64,000 nucleotides of DNA from Siphonodentalium dalli (Eukaryota; Mollusca; Scaphopoda; Gadilida; Siphonodentaliidae). The notes below the pieces were generated by a model that searched no databases, had not been told where the DNA came from, and worked only from the letters and a program-made list of their open reading frames with translations. The translations under genes were made by a program, and so were the position numbers. The stretch spans positions 174,130,556-174,194,555 of the forward strand of contig CP136067.1 in assembly GCA_032622095.1 (NCBI GenBank), in the 5' to 3' direction. Below are positions 47,286 to 56,873 of this stretch, piece after piece (the first letter of the stretch is position 1; each line of letters starts with the position of its first letter).

Positions 47286-47834
47286 TTGGGAGATAAACAT
47301 ACCTTGCCGGCGAGTTCACAAACTGTTTTCATGCTCGAATCCCAGAATGTACAACGAAACAGGGTACGTTTATCTCCATTGTAATTCAATCTAGCAAGGA
47401 ATTTGCAAAACAACTGTATAAAAAGTATCATTTAGTCATTTTCATGACACGAATCGAGACTTTCATTTCGCCGTTGTCACCGTGCACAAATCATTGGGTT
47501 TGTTCATTGCGTTACTCGGAACACTGCTCCGTAACCATTTCCTGTGGGGCTGGTTGGCTCGTTTCGCTACTCCGTTCTGCGCCGATGAAACTGTGCCGTG
47601 TCACATTCAGATTTGATGCACGCTGAAGCGACCGATGAACGGTATCTATAGACAACAACGCGCGGGTGTGCTCGTTTCGCTACTCGTTCTGCGCCGATGA
47701 AATTTGACCGTGCTACATTCAGATTTGATGCACGCTGAAGCGGCCGATGTCGGTGAATCGAAAACGAAAGTTAGCCGCTCTCGGCCAATCAGAATGCTTG
47801 TTTTTAGTGACAAATACTCAATTGAATTACAATG
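47286..47834 (-). mobile_element. M8/M9 composite repeat, copy 2 (inverted)
   Basis: This is the reverse complement of 43418-43904. M9 (about 47286-47376) has lost most of one arm. M8 (47377-47834) is longer than copy 1 because of a 113-bp internal tandem duplication. The outer boundary CAATTGAATTACAATG agrees with the M8 end of copy 1. The two copies are 3.4 kb apart in opposite orientation and could pair as a large inverted repeat. Confidence 0.78.
47558..47783 (+). repeat. 113-bp direct duplication inside M8 copy 2
   Basis: CTCGTTTCGCTACTC...TCTGCGCCGATGAAA starts at 47558 and again at 47671. Both units run to GCACGCTGAAGCG-CCGATG. The units differ at several positions. Confidence 0.9.
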
Positions 47835-48283
47835 TTCTATATCGGGGTTTAGCGTTATTGACTCGCTCACCTAAAATCCCCAATAACAGTTACTGTAAAA
47901 GAAATGTCACAATTGTGACAATAAACCGGTTTATTCCATAGAAAATATTATATTTGTTTCAGTACTCCACGAGAGTCGGCAACTGAAAGTAGTAATGTGA
48001 TGAGAAAAATATACAATGTTTACAAGAACTCATTTGACCTCTCACATTGACAGTGTGTATTAAATTAAACAAACTGATTATTCAAAATTACGCGGCATAT
48101 TCGATGCGAAATTTAACATGAAAGTTAGATTATAATACATAAGTATGACCGTAAGATGTCACTCTTTCTGATATAACAGTATCATGTATTGATTTGTAAG
48201 GTATAAAGTCTATTATATAACTTACGAAAAATCCGGCCACTGGATCTGGGCGTGAAGTCAGCTATATTTATATATATATAGAG
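47835..48283. other. Unassigned stretch
   Basis: AT-rich; it ends in a short TATATATA run next to M6. No gene was found. Confidence 0.4.
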
Positions 48284-48824
48284 AATGGCTGCGGACACAC
48301 GTAGCAAAGTAGCGATGGCATAGTAGGAGTGACCATTTATTATGGTGGAGTTTGGTGACAATTGGTCGTCAAAATTAATATGCCATAGCTAGCGATGTCG
48401 CCCGCTGCATATTCGCACAATGAGTCTTCCCAAGTTCGTTATAATCGGCCTTTTTCTGGTTTTGGTCCTTGTATAGTTCGCGTTGTTAATTCCAGATCAT
48501 ATCAATAAAACGCGCATGATACTATACGTGCATGACATGTAAGTGAATGAGGGATTGCCACGGTCAAAAACAATTCTGAACGATCGATCGTGCAATTATA
48601 TATATCGTAGAGAATACAATGTAGCAAAACGTAATGAGTGGAGATCAGCCTTGGAGAAGCGCAATGGGTTAATTGGTCCAGTCAACTCATTGTGCGGAAA
48701 CTCAGCGGGCGACATGACTATCTATGGCACATAATTATGACGACCAATTGTCACCAAACTCAATCATAATAAATTGTCACATCTACTATGCCATCGCTAC
48801 TGTGGTACGTGTGTCCGCAGCCAT
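48284..48824. mobile_element. M6 element with ~140-bp terminal inverted repeats
   Basis: The arms 48284-48425 and 48685-48824 begin ATGGCTGCGGACACACGTA and share GTAGCGATGGCATAGTAG, GAGTTTGGTGACAATTGG and GCACAATGAGT, with roughly 15% differences. The 259-bp centre has no meaningful frame (63 codons at 48543-48734 is unrecognised). The flanks are TATATA-rich, so a TA duplication is possible but not provable. Confidence 0.88.
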
Positions 48825-48832
48825 ATAATATC

Positions 48833-48967
48833 CAACGAGTTATGTTGGGATATAAGATTTTATGAAACGAGTTTGATAAATTTTATTCACAACGAGTCGT
48901 AGACGAGTTGTGAATCAAATTTATCAAACGAGTTTCATAAAATCTTATATCCCAACATAACTCGTTG
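48833..48967. repeat. 135-bp near-perfect palindrome
   Basis: The left arm begins CAACGAGTTATGTTGGGATA and the right arm is its complement ending CCCAACATAACTCGTTG, with only one or two mismatches and almost no loop. It lies 8 bp from the M6 right end. GAAACGAGTTTGATAAA within the arm is itself repeated in spirit (ACGAGT occurs five or more times). Confidence 0.95.
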
Positions 48968-49560
48968 AAGATCTTGTATATCACATGTGAAAAACTAGAG
49001 CTTTATGCGTTTTTAACAAATCAAAATCTTTGAAAGAAGCTGAAAAATGCATGTAAAATGCATACGTGCACGGCGTTGGCTGAGACGCTTCACAATCATA
49101 TACGACAGTATTGCGCGCTCTGCCTTGCGACAAAACATATATATAGTCCCAGTTTGCCTCTTTGTTTTGTGCCTAATTTCGTTAGTGCAACGAAGTTGGA
49201 CACTAACTGAACTTTAATGAACAATGCAATCATTTTGCAATGTCTGGTATTGGTGTCAAGCGCAGCTTTTCTAAATAGTATTAATCCGCGCGGTAATTTA
49301 ATTGGCCGATGCCAAGTATGACGTGAAGCACGCGGCGATTACACACTGGTGAAAGACAAGAAAATATGTGTGGATTTTCAATGATATTATAGGGGTTTCA
49401 TGTGATATATATATATAGATAGATATATACGCGGGATTCGACGTGAAATAGCAATATCCCAACGGATTTCACTATATAGCTGGTCTACGTCGAATGCAAC
49501 AAGGGACTACTAAGTACTATGAACTGAATGACAGAATTATTTATCAAAAACAAGAAGTGG
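48968..49560. other. Unassigned stretch
   Basis: No gene or repeat was recognised. Confidence 0.4.
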
Positions 49561-49564
49561 CTAC

Positions 49565-49784
49565 CACATGGTGGGTGTCCAAAAATGGTTGGAAAAAACT
49601 GCCGAAAACGGAAAAACAATTGGACGCGGGGGTGGGTGGGTCACAACAAGGGTCGAAAGGAAAATTCAGGCATGTATGCTGATTTTTTCCTTTCGACCCT
49701 TGTTGTGACCCACCCACCCCCGCGTCCAATTGTTTTTCCGTTTTCGGCAGTTTTTTCCAACCATTTTTGGACACCCACCATGTG
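49565..49784. repeat. Perfect palindrome, 100-bp arms and 20-bp spacer (REP-L copy 2)
   Basis: The left arm 49565-49664 starts CACATGGTGGGTGTCC and the right arm 49685-49784 is its exact complement by my base-by-base reading. The arms contain AACTGCCGAAAACGG and a GGGGGTGGGTGGGT stretch, and are homologous to 16055-16180 where only one arm exists. Short frames across it are by-products. Confidence 0.96.
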
Positions 49785-50030
49785 AGTCGCGGAAAAAATT
49801 GTTTGTTGGTCTCATCAACCACCCACCCACCCCGGCATACATGCCCGGAAAAAAATCCCCTCTGTTATTCTAAGGTGTTTTAACTTTTAAGACAAACTCA
49901 TTGCAAAAACAGTACCAAAAAAAATTTGAGTTGCGGAAAAAATTGTTTGTTGGTCCCATCGACCACCCACTCACCCCGGCATACGTGCCCGGGGAAAAAA
50001 ATCCCCCCTGGCTGCCTGCGATAATTTCAT
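49785..50030 (+). repeat. REP-L tail, 144-bp direct duplication
   Basis: GCGGAAAAAATTGTTTGTTG occurs at 49789 and 49933, each followed by CACCCAC, CCCCGGCATAC and CCCGG...AAAAAATCCCC. The reverse complement resembles 15660-15740. The palindrome and this tail together look like one element family. Confidence 0.8.
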
Positions 50031-50373
50031 AGCTGTAATCAGTGATACAAACAAAACACACGTGTCCTTCAATTTCGGTGTTTCGCGTTTTATCTCCCAC
50101 AAACCTGTAGAGGATAGTAACTGTGACAAATTGCTCAGAAATTTGCCAGGTGAAAATATCCTAAACTGATTTTAAATTACATTCCTTGACTGATGTCACA
50201 TGCGTGTCTCATTTACAAAGTTATGGCGTTTTTATTGCTGAGGAAGGTGGAAAGATAAATCATGTGTTATCATGTCCCAATTTCACCCACATACACGTAC
50301 GTGTAACTCATATTTAAACGCGTGTTATAATACTGTACTATTATAGGGGATTGTTCCGTCAAATTAAAAAATT
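50031..50373. other. Unassigned stretch
   Basis: No gene or repeat was recognised apart from a weak AATTTGCCAGG phrase at about 50142. Confidence 0.4.
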
Positions 50374-50820
50374 AAAGCCACATGGTGGTTTGCGCTCCAA
50401 AATACACATACTTTTATTCTCTTTTGAATTTTTCTCAGTATCGAAATAGGTCGATAAATATCATGAACTACCTTTCTACGAGCATTAGGTAACCCAAAAA
50501 GACGCATTGAAGTAATGAAAAATACAACTGTGATTACGGTGTTTGGGTCCCAAACACAAAACAGCCATTTGCACGACAAGGAACAGAAAACAGCGTTCTT
50601 TGGTAGTCTATTCCTGATATGGTAGCAATAAAGAGCGTTTTTTTTACTTCTGGCGAAATGTTGAAAACGGCTGAAAAATGGCTGTGACTTTGGCAAGTGT
50701 TTTTCAGACCATGTGAAGCCATTATATCAATAGTTCGTTTATTTATCGACCTATCGTATCCGTCGCTCCAAATTACGTAGTAAAAAATGGAGGTTCGAAT
50801 GAGCCATGTCCGTTAAAAAA
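50374..50820 (-). mobile_element. REP-B copy 3 (uninterrupted)
   Basis: From TTAAAGCCACATGGTGG to GAATGAGCCATGTCCGTTAA. It is in the same orientation as copy 1 and gives the empty-site sequence for both of its insertions. The minus-strand frame of 110 codons does not persist in the other copies. Confidence 0.85.
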
Positions 50821-51092
50821 ATTAAAATGGTGCATTGTATCAGATAATAAGTTGTATATGTGTTTAGTCCATAACAGGTGTAAATCAAATATTGCTCGCA
50901 ATGTGATGAACACGAACCCTTTCTTTACTAAATAGAGTCTCCCATTCAGTTATAAATATATACACTAGAATGGTTTATTATTCATCAGGATGGGGGTTTC
51001 AGGGAAAATTATCAGACGGGAGATTATATGATACAGAATGAGTCATATTTATTGAACGGACATGTTCAGGTACTAAGTTCAACAAACGGTTG

Positions 51093-52276
51093 TTGGTCTT
51101 ATTGTCTGAACATTTCCTAAGATATAACTACTCATCAATGATTATTTAATATAGAAAGGGTTAAACTTATTATCTGAACATTTCCTATGGGATAACTACT
51201 CAACGATGATGCGTTAGTATAGAAAGGGTTAAACTGATCATCTGAACATTTCCTAAGGGATAACTACTCATCAATGAGTATTTAGTATAGAAAGGGTTAA
51301 ACTTATTATCTGAACATTTCATAAGGGATAACTATTCACCAATGACTATTTAGTACAGAAAGGGTTAAACTTATTATCTGAACATTTCCTAATGGTCAGG
51401 GATAGCTACTCATCAATGAGTATTTAGTATAGAAAGGGTTAAACTGATTATCTAAACATTTCATAACGGATAACTATTCACCAATGACTATTTAGTACAG
51501 AAAGGGTTAAACTTATTATCTGAACATTTCCTAAGGGATAACTACTCATCAATGAGTATTTAGTATATAAAGTGTTAAACTGATTATCTGAACATTTCAT
51601 AGGGATAACTACTCATCAATGAGTGTTTATTATAGAAAGGGTTAAACTTATTATCTGAACATTTCCTAAAAGATAACTACTCATCAATGAGTATTTAGTA
51701 TAGAAAGGGTTAAACTGATTATCTGAACATTTCATAAGGGATAACTATTCACCAATGACTATTTAGTACAGAAAGGGTTAAACTTATTATCTGAACATTT
51801 CCTAAGGGATAACTATTCACCAATGAGTATTTAGTATAGAAAGGGTTAAACTTATTATCTGAACATTTCATAAGGGATAACTATTCACCAATGACTATTT
51901 ATTACAGAAAGGGTTAAACTTATTATCTGAACATTTCCTAAGGGATAACTATTCACCAATGAATATTTAGTATAGAAAGGGTTAAACTTATTATCTGAAC
52001 ATTTCCTATGGGATAACTACTCATCAATGAGTATTTAGTATAGAAAGGGTTAAACTTATTATCTGAACATTTCCTATGGGATAACTACTCATCAATGAGT
52101 ATTTAGTATAGAAAGGGTTAAACTTATTATCTGAACATTTCCTATGGGATAACTACTCAACGATGACGCGTTAGTATATAAAGGGTTAAACTGATTATCT
52201 GAACATTTCATAAGGGATAACTATTCACCAATGACTATTTAGTACAGAAAGGGTTAAACTGATTATCTGAACATTT
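51093..52276 (+). repeat. 68-bp minisatellite, main block
   Basis: About 17 monomers. Each ends in the REP-D terminal AGAAAGGGTTAA, so every unit carries a potential element terminus and TTAA site. No frame crosses it. Confidence 0.95.
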
Positions 52277-52700
52277 GCTATTATTAATACTATTATTAGG
52301 TGTTGATACCCGAGCAGAATATTCTGTACCCACAATGTAGTTTGGACGTATACATGCTATTGAAATTAATAATGTGCGCGTATATAAAATATAATATATA
52401 TAAATGTTAGTATGAGCAAGTGCGGGTATGTATATGTATGTGTATTTATATATGTATATATATACATATGTTTGTATATATATGTATATGTGAGCACATG
52501 ACAATAAGATAGAGATATGTTAAATTAGTTATACACATCCACGGACTATTGTTTGATTATACTGATTGTATTCCGTATGATAGTAAATATATAGTAACTA
52601 AATTTGATCACGGAGAGTCCTCATACTATTGTTAATAATGTATATATTGTAAATTTGTTTCTCCATACCTGTATGTATTAGGTGATGAGAATAAAGAATT
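52277..52700 (+). mobile_element. LINE-like fragment interrupting the minisatellite
   Basis: The array stops in mid-unit at GAACATTT (52276) and resumes at GATAACTATTCACC (52701) with only a few unit bases missing. The insert ends with an imperfect hairpin CTCCATACC...GGTGATGAG directly followed by AATAAAGAATT, like 11341-11470. It holds a TATATA/TATG-rich tract (about 52425-52495). No target duplication was found. A 5'-truncated retrotransposon is the best fit but is an inference. Confidence 0.55.
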
Positions 52701-52810
52701 GATAACTATTCACCAATGAGTATTTAGTATAGAAAGGGTTAAACTTATTATCTGAACATTTCCTAAGGGATAATTATTCACCAATGAGTATTTAGTATAG
52801 AAAGGGTTAA

Positions 52811-53019
52811 CGGTGATCTATCTCTTTCTAAATATTTTTATATAGTTTCGGGGGTATAAAATACTACATATGTATAAAATAATAAATATGAGTCGAAGAT
52901 ACCCGGAAACGCTTCTATCGATTAATATTGATTTTATATCGATGTTTTCTTATATAATTCGATCATCAATTTGGACATTCTTTTAGTTACTTTTTTTTTA
53001 GAACAGACCCTCACGAAAC
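52811..53019. other. Unassigned stretch
   Basis: AT-rich; nothing recognised. Confidence 0.4.
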
Positions 53020-53560
53020 ATTCCAGCGATGTCAGATAGAGACCGAGTTATCCCACTTGTACCCATGACACAATATAACAACTTGTTATATGAAGAGATG
53101 GACCATCTTTAACTGTTAAAAAACTTGAAAAGGTTATAAATACTTGAATCACCGTTCAATCACGTACATTGCCTATATAACATTGAACCATTCTGCCAAA
53201 ATGCACATAACGCACAAACACGAACTGTTATTCTTCTGTTCTGCTCTACACTAAACATAGTTTTATTTCCACCCCACCTACCATATATACCTACTGTCAC
53301 GCCCTCTGACTACCAATATGATAATCGATTTATAAATAATGAACACGTATACTGTGTGGGCTTCGATTGGTACGGGGACGACTACAAAAAGCTCACGCTT
53401 ACTGTCGTTCCTTTTCCAACCAAATACATATATCTAGACATATATACATGATTATATGCAATGGAACAGAGTGAAATTTATTTATTATGTATACATGTAT
53501 ATACAAAATTTGTAAATTAACATGTAATGAATTGTGTTGGAGAATAAACTATGTTTAAAC
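53020..53560 (+). repeat. Possible retrotransposon tail
   Basis: The region ends with TGTGTTGGAGAATAAACTATG, recalling the endings at 11458 and 52690. It carries no frame above 60 codons. Assignment rests only on the shared 3' pattern. Confidence 0.3.
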
Positions 53561-53649
53561 TAACATTGAACCTTCAAAACATACGACCCATTTGTTATAG
53601 GACTGTAATTTCATAAAATACGATGACCAGTTGGCCCAATTGAAAACAA

Positions 53650-53930
53650 AAATATGCGCCTATATAAAAGTTGGCACAAATGAATTTTCACTCTAAGGGT
53701 CATAACTCTGCAAAATATGAAATGGACGACACCCGTTCAATGTTGATATCCCTTTCCCACATGGTTGTTCATAAGCAAACCAACGGACAATGAAATCTGA
53801 CCAAGATGACTGTTATTTAGGACATGCAGAACTCCATATGTGTTACGGACGGACGGACGCACGCACATATTGACAGACGGAACCCATTCCTATACACCAG
53901 GTCGAAGAAAGTCCATCTATCTGACAGTCA
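53650..53930 (+). repeat. Interspersed repeat with ACGG-rich tail
   Basis: AAGGGTCATAACTCTGCAAA at the left and ACGGACGGACGGACGCACG then GACAGACGGAACCCATTCC at the right are features I recall from abundant molluscan interspersed repeats. That recollection was not checked. No second copy in the window. Confidence 0.4.
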
Positions 53931-53937
53931 CTGTTGC

Positions 53938-54455
53938 ACCCCTGGTCAAGTGGTCCTGCTAATGTGTTATGATGCGGTTGGGTCCTGCTGAATTGATATG
54001 ATGCTGTTAGGGCAAACTGATGCTGTTAACAAAAAGTACCGTTATATTTTTTTAATTGGCTTTTTTGCAGTGCTCCAATAATCTGAACATATACCCAAAA
54101 AAAGCCATTATGCGTATCAAACATTCAAAAACATATTTATTGCGAAACATTTTTAATATCGGTTGTATTAGTTGTTGAAAATCGACTACATTCAAGATGG
54201 TTATTAACGTCGTTTTAGAAGCACCAGCGCAGGCATTATTATATATTTTAAAAATAAATATGTTCTTGAATGTTCCATACACACACACTGGTTTTTTCTC
54301 AAATCGCTCGGGGTAGTAAAACACCGCGGAGATGACAACTTTAGAAAAAATAACGGTACTTTTTCGTAACGGCATCATTTTGCCCTACCCACATCATAGC
54401 AATTCAGCAGGACCACCAGCATCATATCATATTAGCAGGACCACTTGACTAGGGG
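53938..54455. mobile_element. Terminal-inverted-repeat element with repeats inside its arms
   Basis: The arms 53938-54045 and 54350-54455 begin ACCCCTGGTCAAGTGGTCC and end AAAAAGTACCGTTAT; about 85% of positions agree. Each arm holds two or three direct copies of a GGTCCTGCT...TATGATGC motif. The 300-bp centre contains a 108-codon minus-strand frame (54052-54378) with no recognisable domain. The flanks (GTTGC and GAGTT) show no target duplication. Confidence 0.85.
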
Positions 54456-55054
54456 TGAGTTGGGTTAATTTGTCGGTCACGATCGTGATAAGTACATTGT
54501 CCGTACGCGGAAGCTCACTGTTATTGACCTATGACTATAGAATTCATCTAACAAACCCTATCCCACCTTTCAGACAACATTTAAACATTAATCACTTATC
54601 AACGACGAGCATGAGAAAGAAATAGACTTCGAGTTATTAAATAAACATTTAAGATAATACGTGGCCAATGTAACACACCCTAATAACTTACGCAACGCCA
54701 ATGTTTTCCCAGAAATTCTTTCCCCGCGACCTCATTCCCGGTCATTGAACAAATCGCCGGGTAGATATACCCGGATTGGTCTCACTCGCTCATCAGATAT
54801 AACTTTCTGGAACTGTACGAGTTCACTCTGAGCGAAGCGCTTACACTATAAGATTACTGTTACTTAATTAAATTTCGGAAGTAACAATTTTATTTCTTTA
54901 TTTCGATTTCGCGTGCATTTATATAGTGTTTGCACAAATATCTGTATTTTTTCTAGGACTCGGATTATATATTCCTAGAATTCGTCTATTTTTCGAGAAT
55001 CAAGAATTATCAGTGATTTGATAAGGTGAGGATTTGTAAAATAGTCCAACAATA
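54456..55054. other. Unassigned ~600-bp stretch
   Basis: No repeats or frames of note. Confidence 0.4.
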
Positions 55055-55262
55055 TTATTTAACCCTGTCTATGCTAATTAAGGCATCATTGACGAGTAGT
55101 TATTCCATATGAACTGTTCAGATAATAAGTTCACAAACGACCATATTATCTAAACATTTCCCTCAATGAATAGGACACCTTTTTTATATTTTTATTTATC
55201 TGTCGTCTGTTTATATTACATGCTCGTCCCTGCAAATCAATAATAGACCACTCCTGTACACC
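55055..55262 (-). mobile_element. REP-D copy, reverse orientation
   Basis: TTAACCCTGTCTATGCTAAT at the left is the REP-D end with its TTAA. Then come ACGAGTAGTTATTCCATATG, CAGATAATAAGTTCACAAAC, TATCTGTCGTCTGTTT and CAATAATAGACCA. The opposite terminus is lost near REP-B copy 4. Confidence 0.72.
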
Positions 55263-55267
55263 TTTTA

Positions 55268-55690
55268 TACGGATATGGCTCATTCGAACCTCCAATTTTT
55301 TTTCTGCGTAATTTGGAGCGACGGATACGATAGGTCGATAAATAAACGGACTGTTGATATACCGGCTTCATATGCTCTGATAAACACTTGCCAAAGTCAC
55401 AGCCATTTTTCAGCCGTTTTCAACTTTTCGCCAGAAGTCAGATAAACGCTCTTTATTGCTACCATATCAGGAATAGATTAACACGGAACGCTCTTTTCTG
55501 TTCCATGTCGCGCAAATGGCTGGTTTGTGTTTGGGACATCATTTCATCAAGTTAAATGCGTCTTTTTGGGTTACACCATGCTCGTAGAAAGGTAGTTCAG
55601 ATATTTATCGACCTATTTCGATACTGAGAAAAATTCAAAAGCGAATAATATTATGTCTATTTTGGAGCGCAAACCGCCATGTGGCTTTAA
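55268..55690 (+). mobile_element. REP-B copy 4 (uninterrupted)
   Basis: It runs from ACGGATATGGCTCATTCGAA to GCCATGTGGCTTTAA and is close to copy 2. Its terminal TTAA at 55687-55690 is the left target duplicate of element F. Confidence 0.87.
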
Positions 55691-56112
55691 CCCTTTAAGT
55701 ACCAGGGGCCGACGAGTTACGGTCTGTAAAATCGGCCCTAAAAAAAATACAAAAAATTTAATATTATTTTTGGGTTGAAATTTTTTTTGGGTAAGCTTAA
55801 GCATGCTATAGCGAATTTAAAAACAAACTGGATAAAACCATAGGGGCATGTTATAACTCAAAACTATCACCAAATATTCATAGTAATAATTTTGATGCCC
55901 ATGAAAATCGTAAGATTCCCTGGCACTAAACCTACAAAATAAGTCTGTTAAAGAATATAAGAAAAAATTATTAAAATTGTAAAAAATTGTAAAAAATAAT
56001 AACAAATGATGAAAAGTTGTTAGGCCAATGCATTCTCTTATATATGCGAGGCGACCTGCATTGGCAAAGGGTATATGGGTTGATACAAAAATCGGACCTG
56101 GCACTGAAAGGG
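55691..56112. mobile_element. Hairpin element F, TTAA-flanked
   Basis: TTAA at 55687-55690 and 56113-56116 bracket CCCTTTAAGTACCAGGGGCC and GACCTGGCACTGAAAGGG. The interior includes AAGAAAAAATTATTAAAATT, shared with elements A-D, and a truncated hairpin cassette (56025-56064). The termini beyond CCCTTT are unlike those of C, D or E. Confidence 0.88.
56025..56064 (+). repeat. Deleted hairpin cassette
   Basis: The left arm CCAATGCATTCTCTTATA with the loop GCGACC jumps straight to TGCATTGG. Most of the right arm is missing, a deletion of about 27 bp as expected when a hairpin is bypassed or cut. Confidence 0.9.
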
Positions 56113-56116
56113 TTAA

Positions 56117-56440
56117 AGATGCCTTATCCTTTTGTACACAATAAAACTCTACTATCTGCACATATTCTTTACCAGATAATTAACAAACCCATATACTCAC
56201 ATTTTAATTTAAATTATGATCATATTATATATACCGAATTTTGAAGGGGGCTGGTTTTATACATGTTCAACATGTGTATTGTAACCCACACTATCCAATA
56301 TAAGTTACAAGTAGTATTTATTATAACTGGCACCCAAAAGCTGTAGATAACAAAGAGCGTTCGCAATTAAAGCTACAATATGTCAGAGACCGAATACAAA
56401 AATGCATCTGAACCACAGATATATGTTGTCCTGTTTCCGC
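56117..56440. other. Unassigned stretch
   Basis: One CGCTCTTT site (minus strand, near 56352). Nothing else is supported. Confidence 0.4.
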
Positions 56441-56449
56441 CACATACTT

Positions 56450-56672
56450 TTTTTTTCTTCGCTTGCTTCGTTTGGTTTTTTTATCTTTCGGCGGTTTCTT
56501 CGCATGCTTCGCGAAATATCCGAAGCAAGCGAAGGAACGGCCGAAACCCAACAATAACAACCAAGAACCAAGAAATACTTTTTTCTTGGTTGTTGTTGTT
56601 GTTGTGTTTCGGCGGTTCCTTCGTTTGCTTCGGTTACTTCGCGAAGGAACCGCCAAAAGCGAAAAAAACATG
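56450..56672. repeat. GCTTCG-rich foldback region
   Basis: CCGAAGCAAGCGAAGGAAC...ACAATAACAACCAAGAA (from 56520) pairs with TTCTTGGTTGTTGTTG...GGTTCCTTCGTTTGCTTCGG (to 56632). Further TTCGCTTGCTTCG and TTCGCGAAGG phrases allow other pairings. Five overlapping frames on both strands reflect the strong symmetry and are not credible genes. Confidence 0.75.
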
Positions 56673-56734
56673 ACTCATGAAGTGCACTATACCCCCTCCC
56701 AGGTTGGCCAAAACTGTTGAAATTGTGTATTTCT

Positions 56735-56870
56735 ACCTATACTAAATGGATTCTCCCATCCATTTATTAAGGTATACATGAAATGGTCTATTATTCATTT
56801 TGAGGGGTGTTCAGGTAATAAAAACAGACGACGGAGAGAAAAAACATAATAAAAGAGTAGAATGATTCAT
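56735..56870 (+). repeat. REP-D fragment
   Basis: CTATACTAAATGGATTCTCC, ATGGTCTATTATTCATTTTG, GTGTTCAGGTAATAAAA and CAGACGACGGAGAG are collinear with 4912-5015. The right part is missing. Confidence 0.7.
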
Positions 56871-56873
56871 ATT

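Larger units (their letters stand above)
50917..52806 (+). mobile_element. REP-D copy expanded into a 68-bp minisatellite
   Basis: The left end CCCTTTCTTTACTAAAT at 50917 and the interior (TTTATTATTCATCAGG, AAGTTCAACAAACG) are as in 4907-5141. From 51093 the right-terminal 68 bp, containing TCTGAACATTTCCTAAGG, ACTACTCATCAATGAG and TAGTATAGAAAGGGTTAA, repeats about 19 times to 52806, where the final unit ends GGG followed by TTAA at 52807-52810. Spacing of GGGTTAA is 68 bp (51158, 51226, 51294, 51362, then 74, then 68). Unit variants CTATTCACCAATGACT and AGTACAGAAAGG alternate in places. Confidence 0.88.

Noticed and set aside
56321-56720. Several overlapping frames of 62-116 codons
   Set aside because: They lie on both strands of a foldback region rich in GCTTCG. 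The symmetry creates mirrored open frames without any domain.
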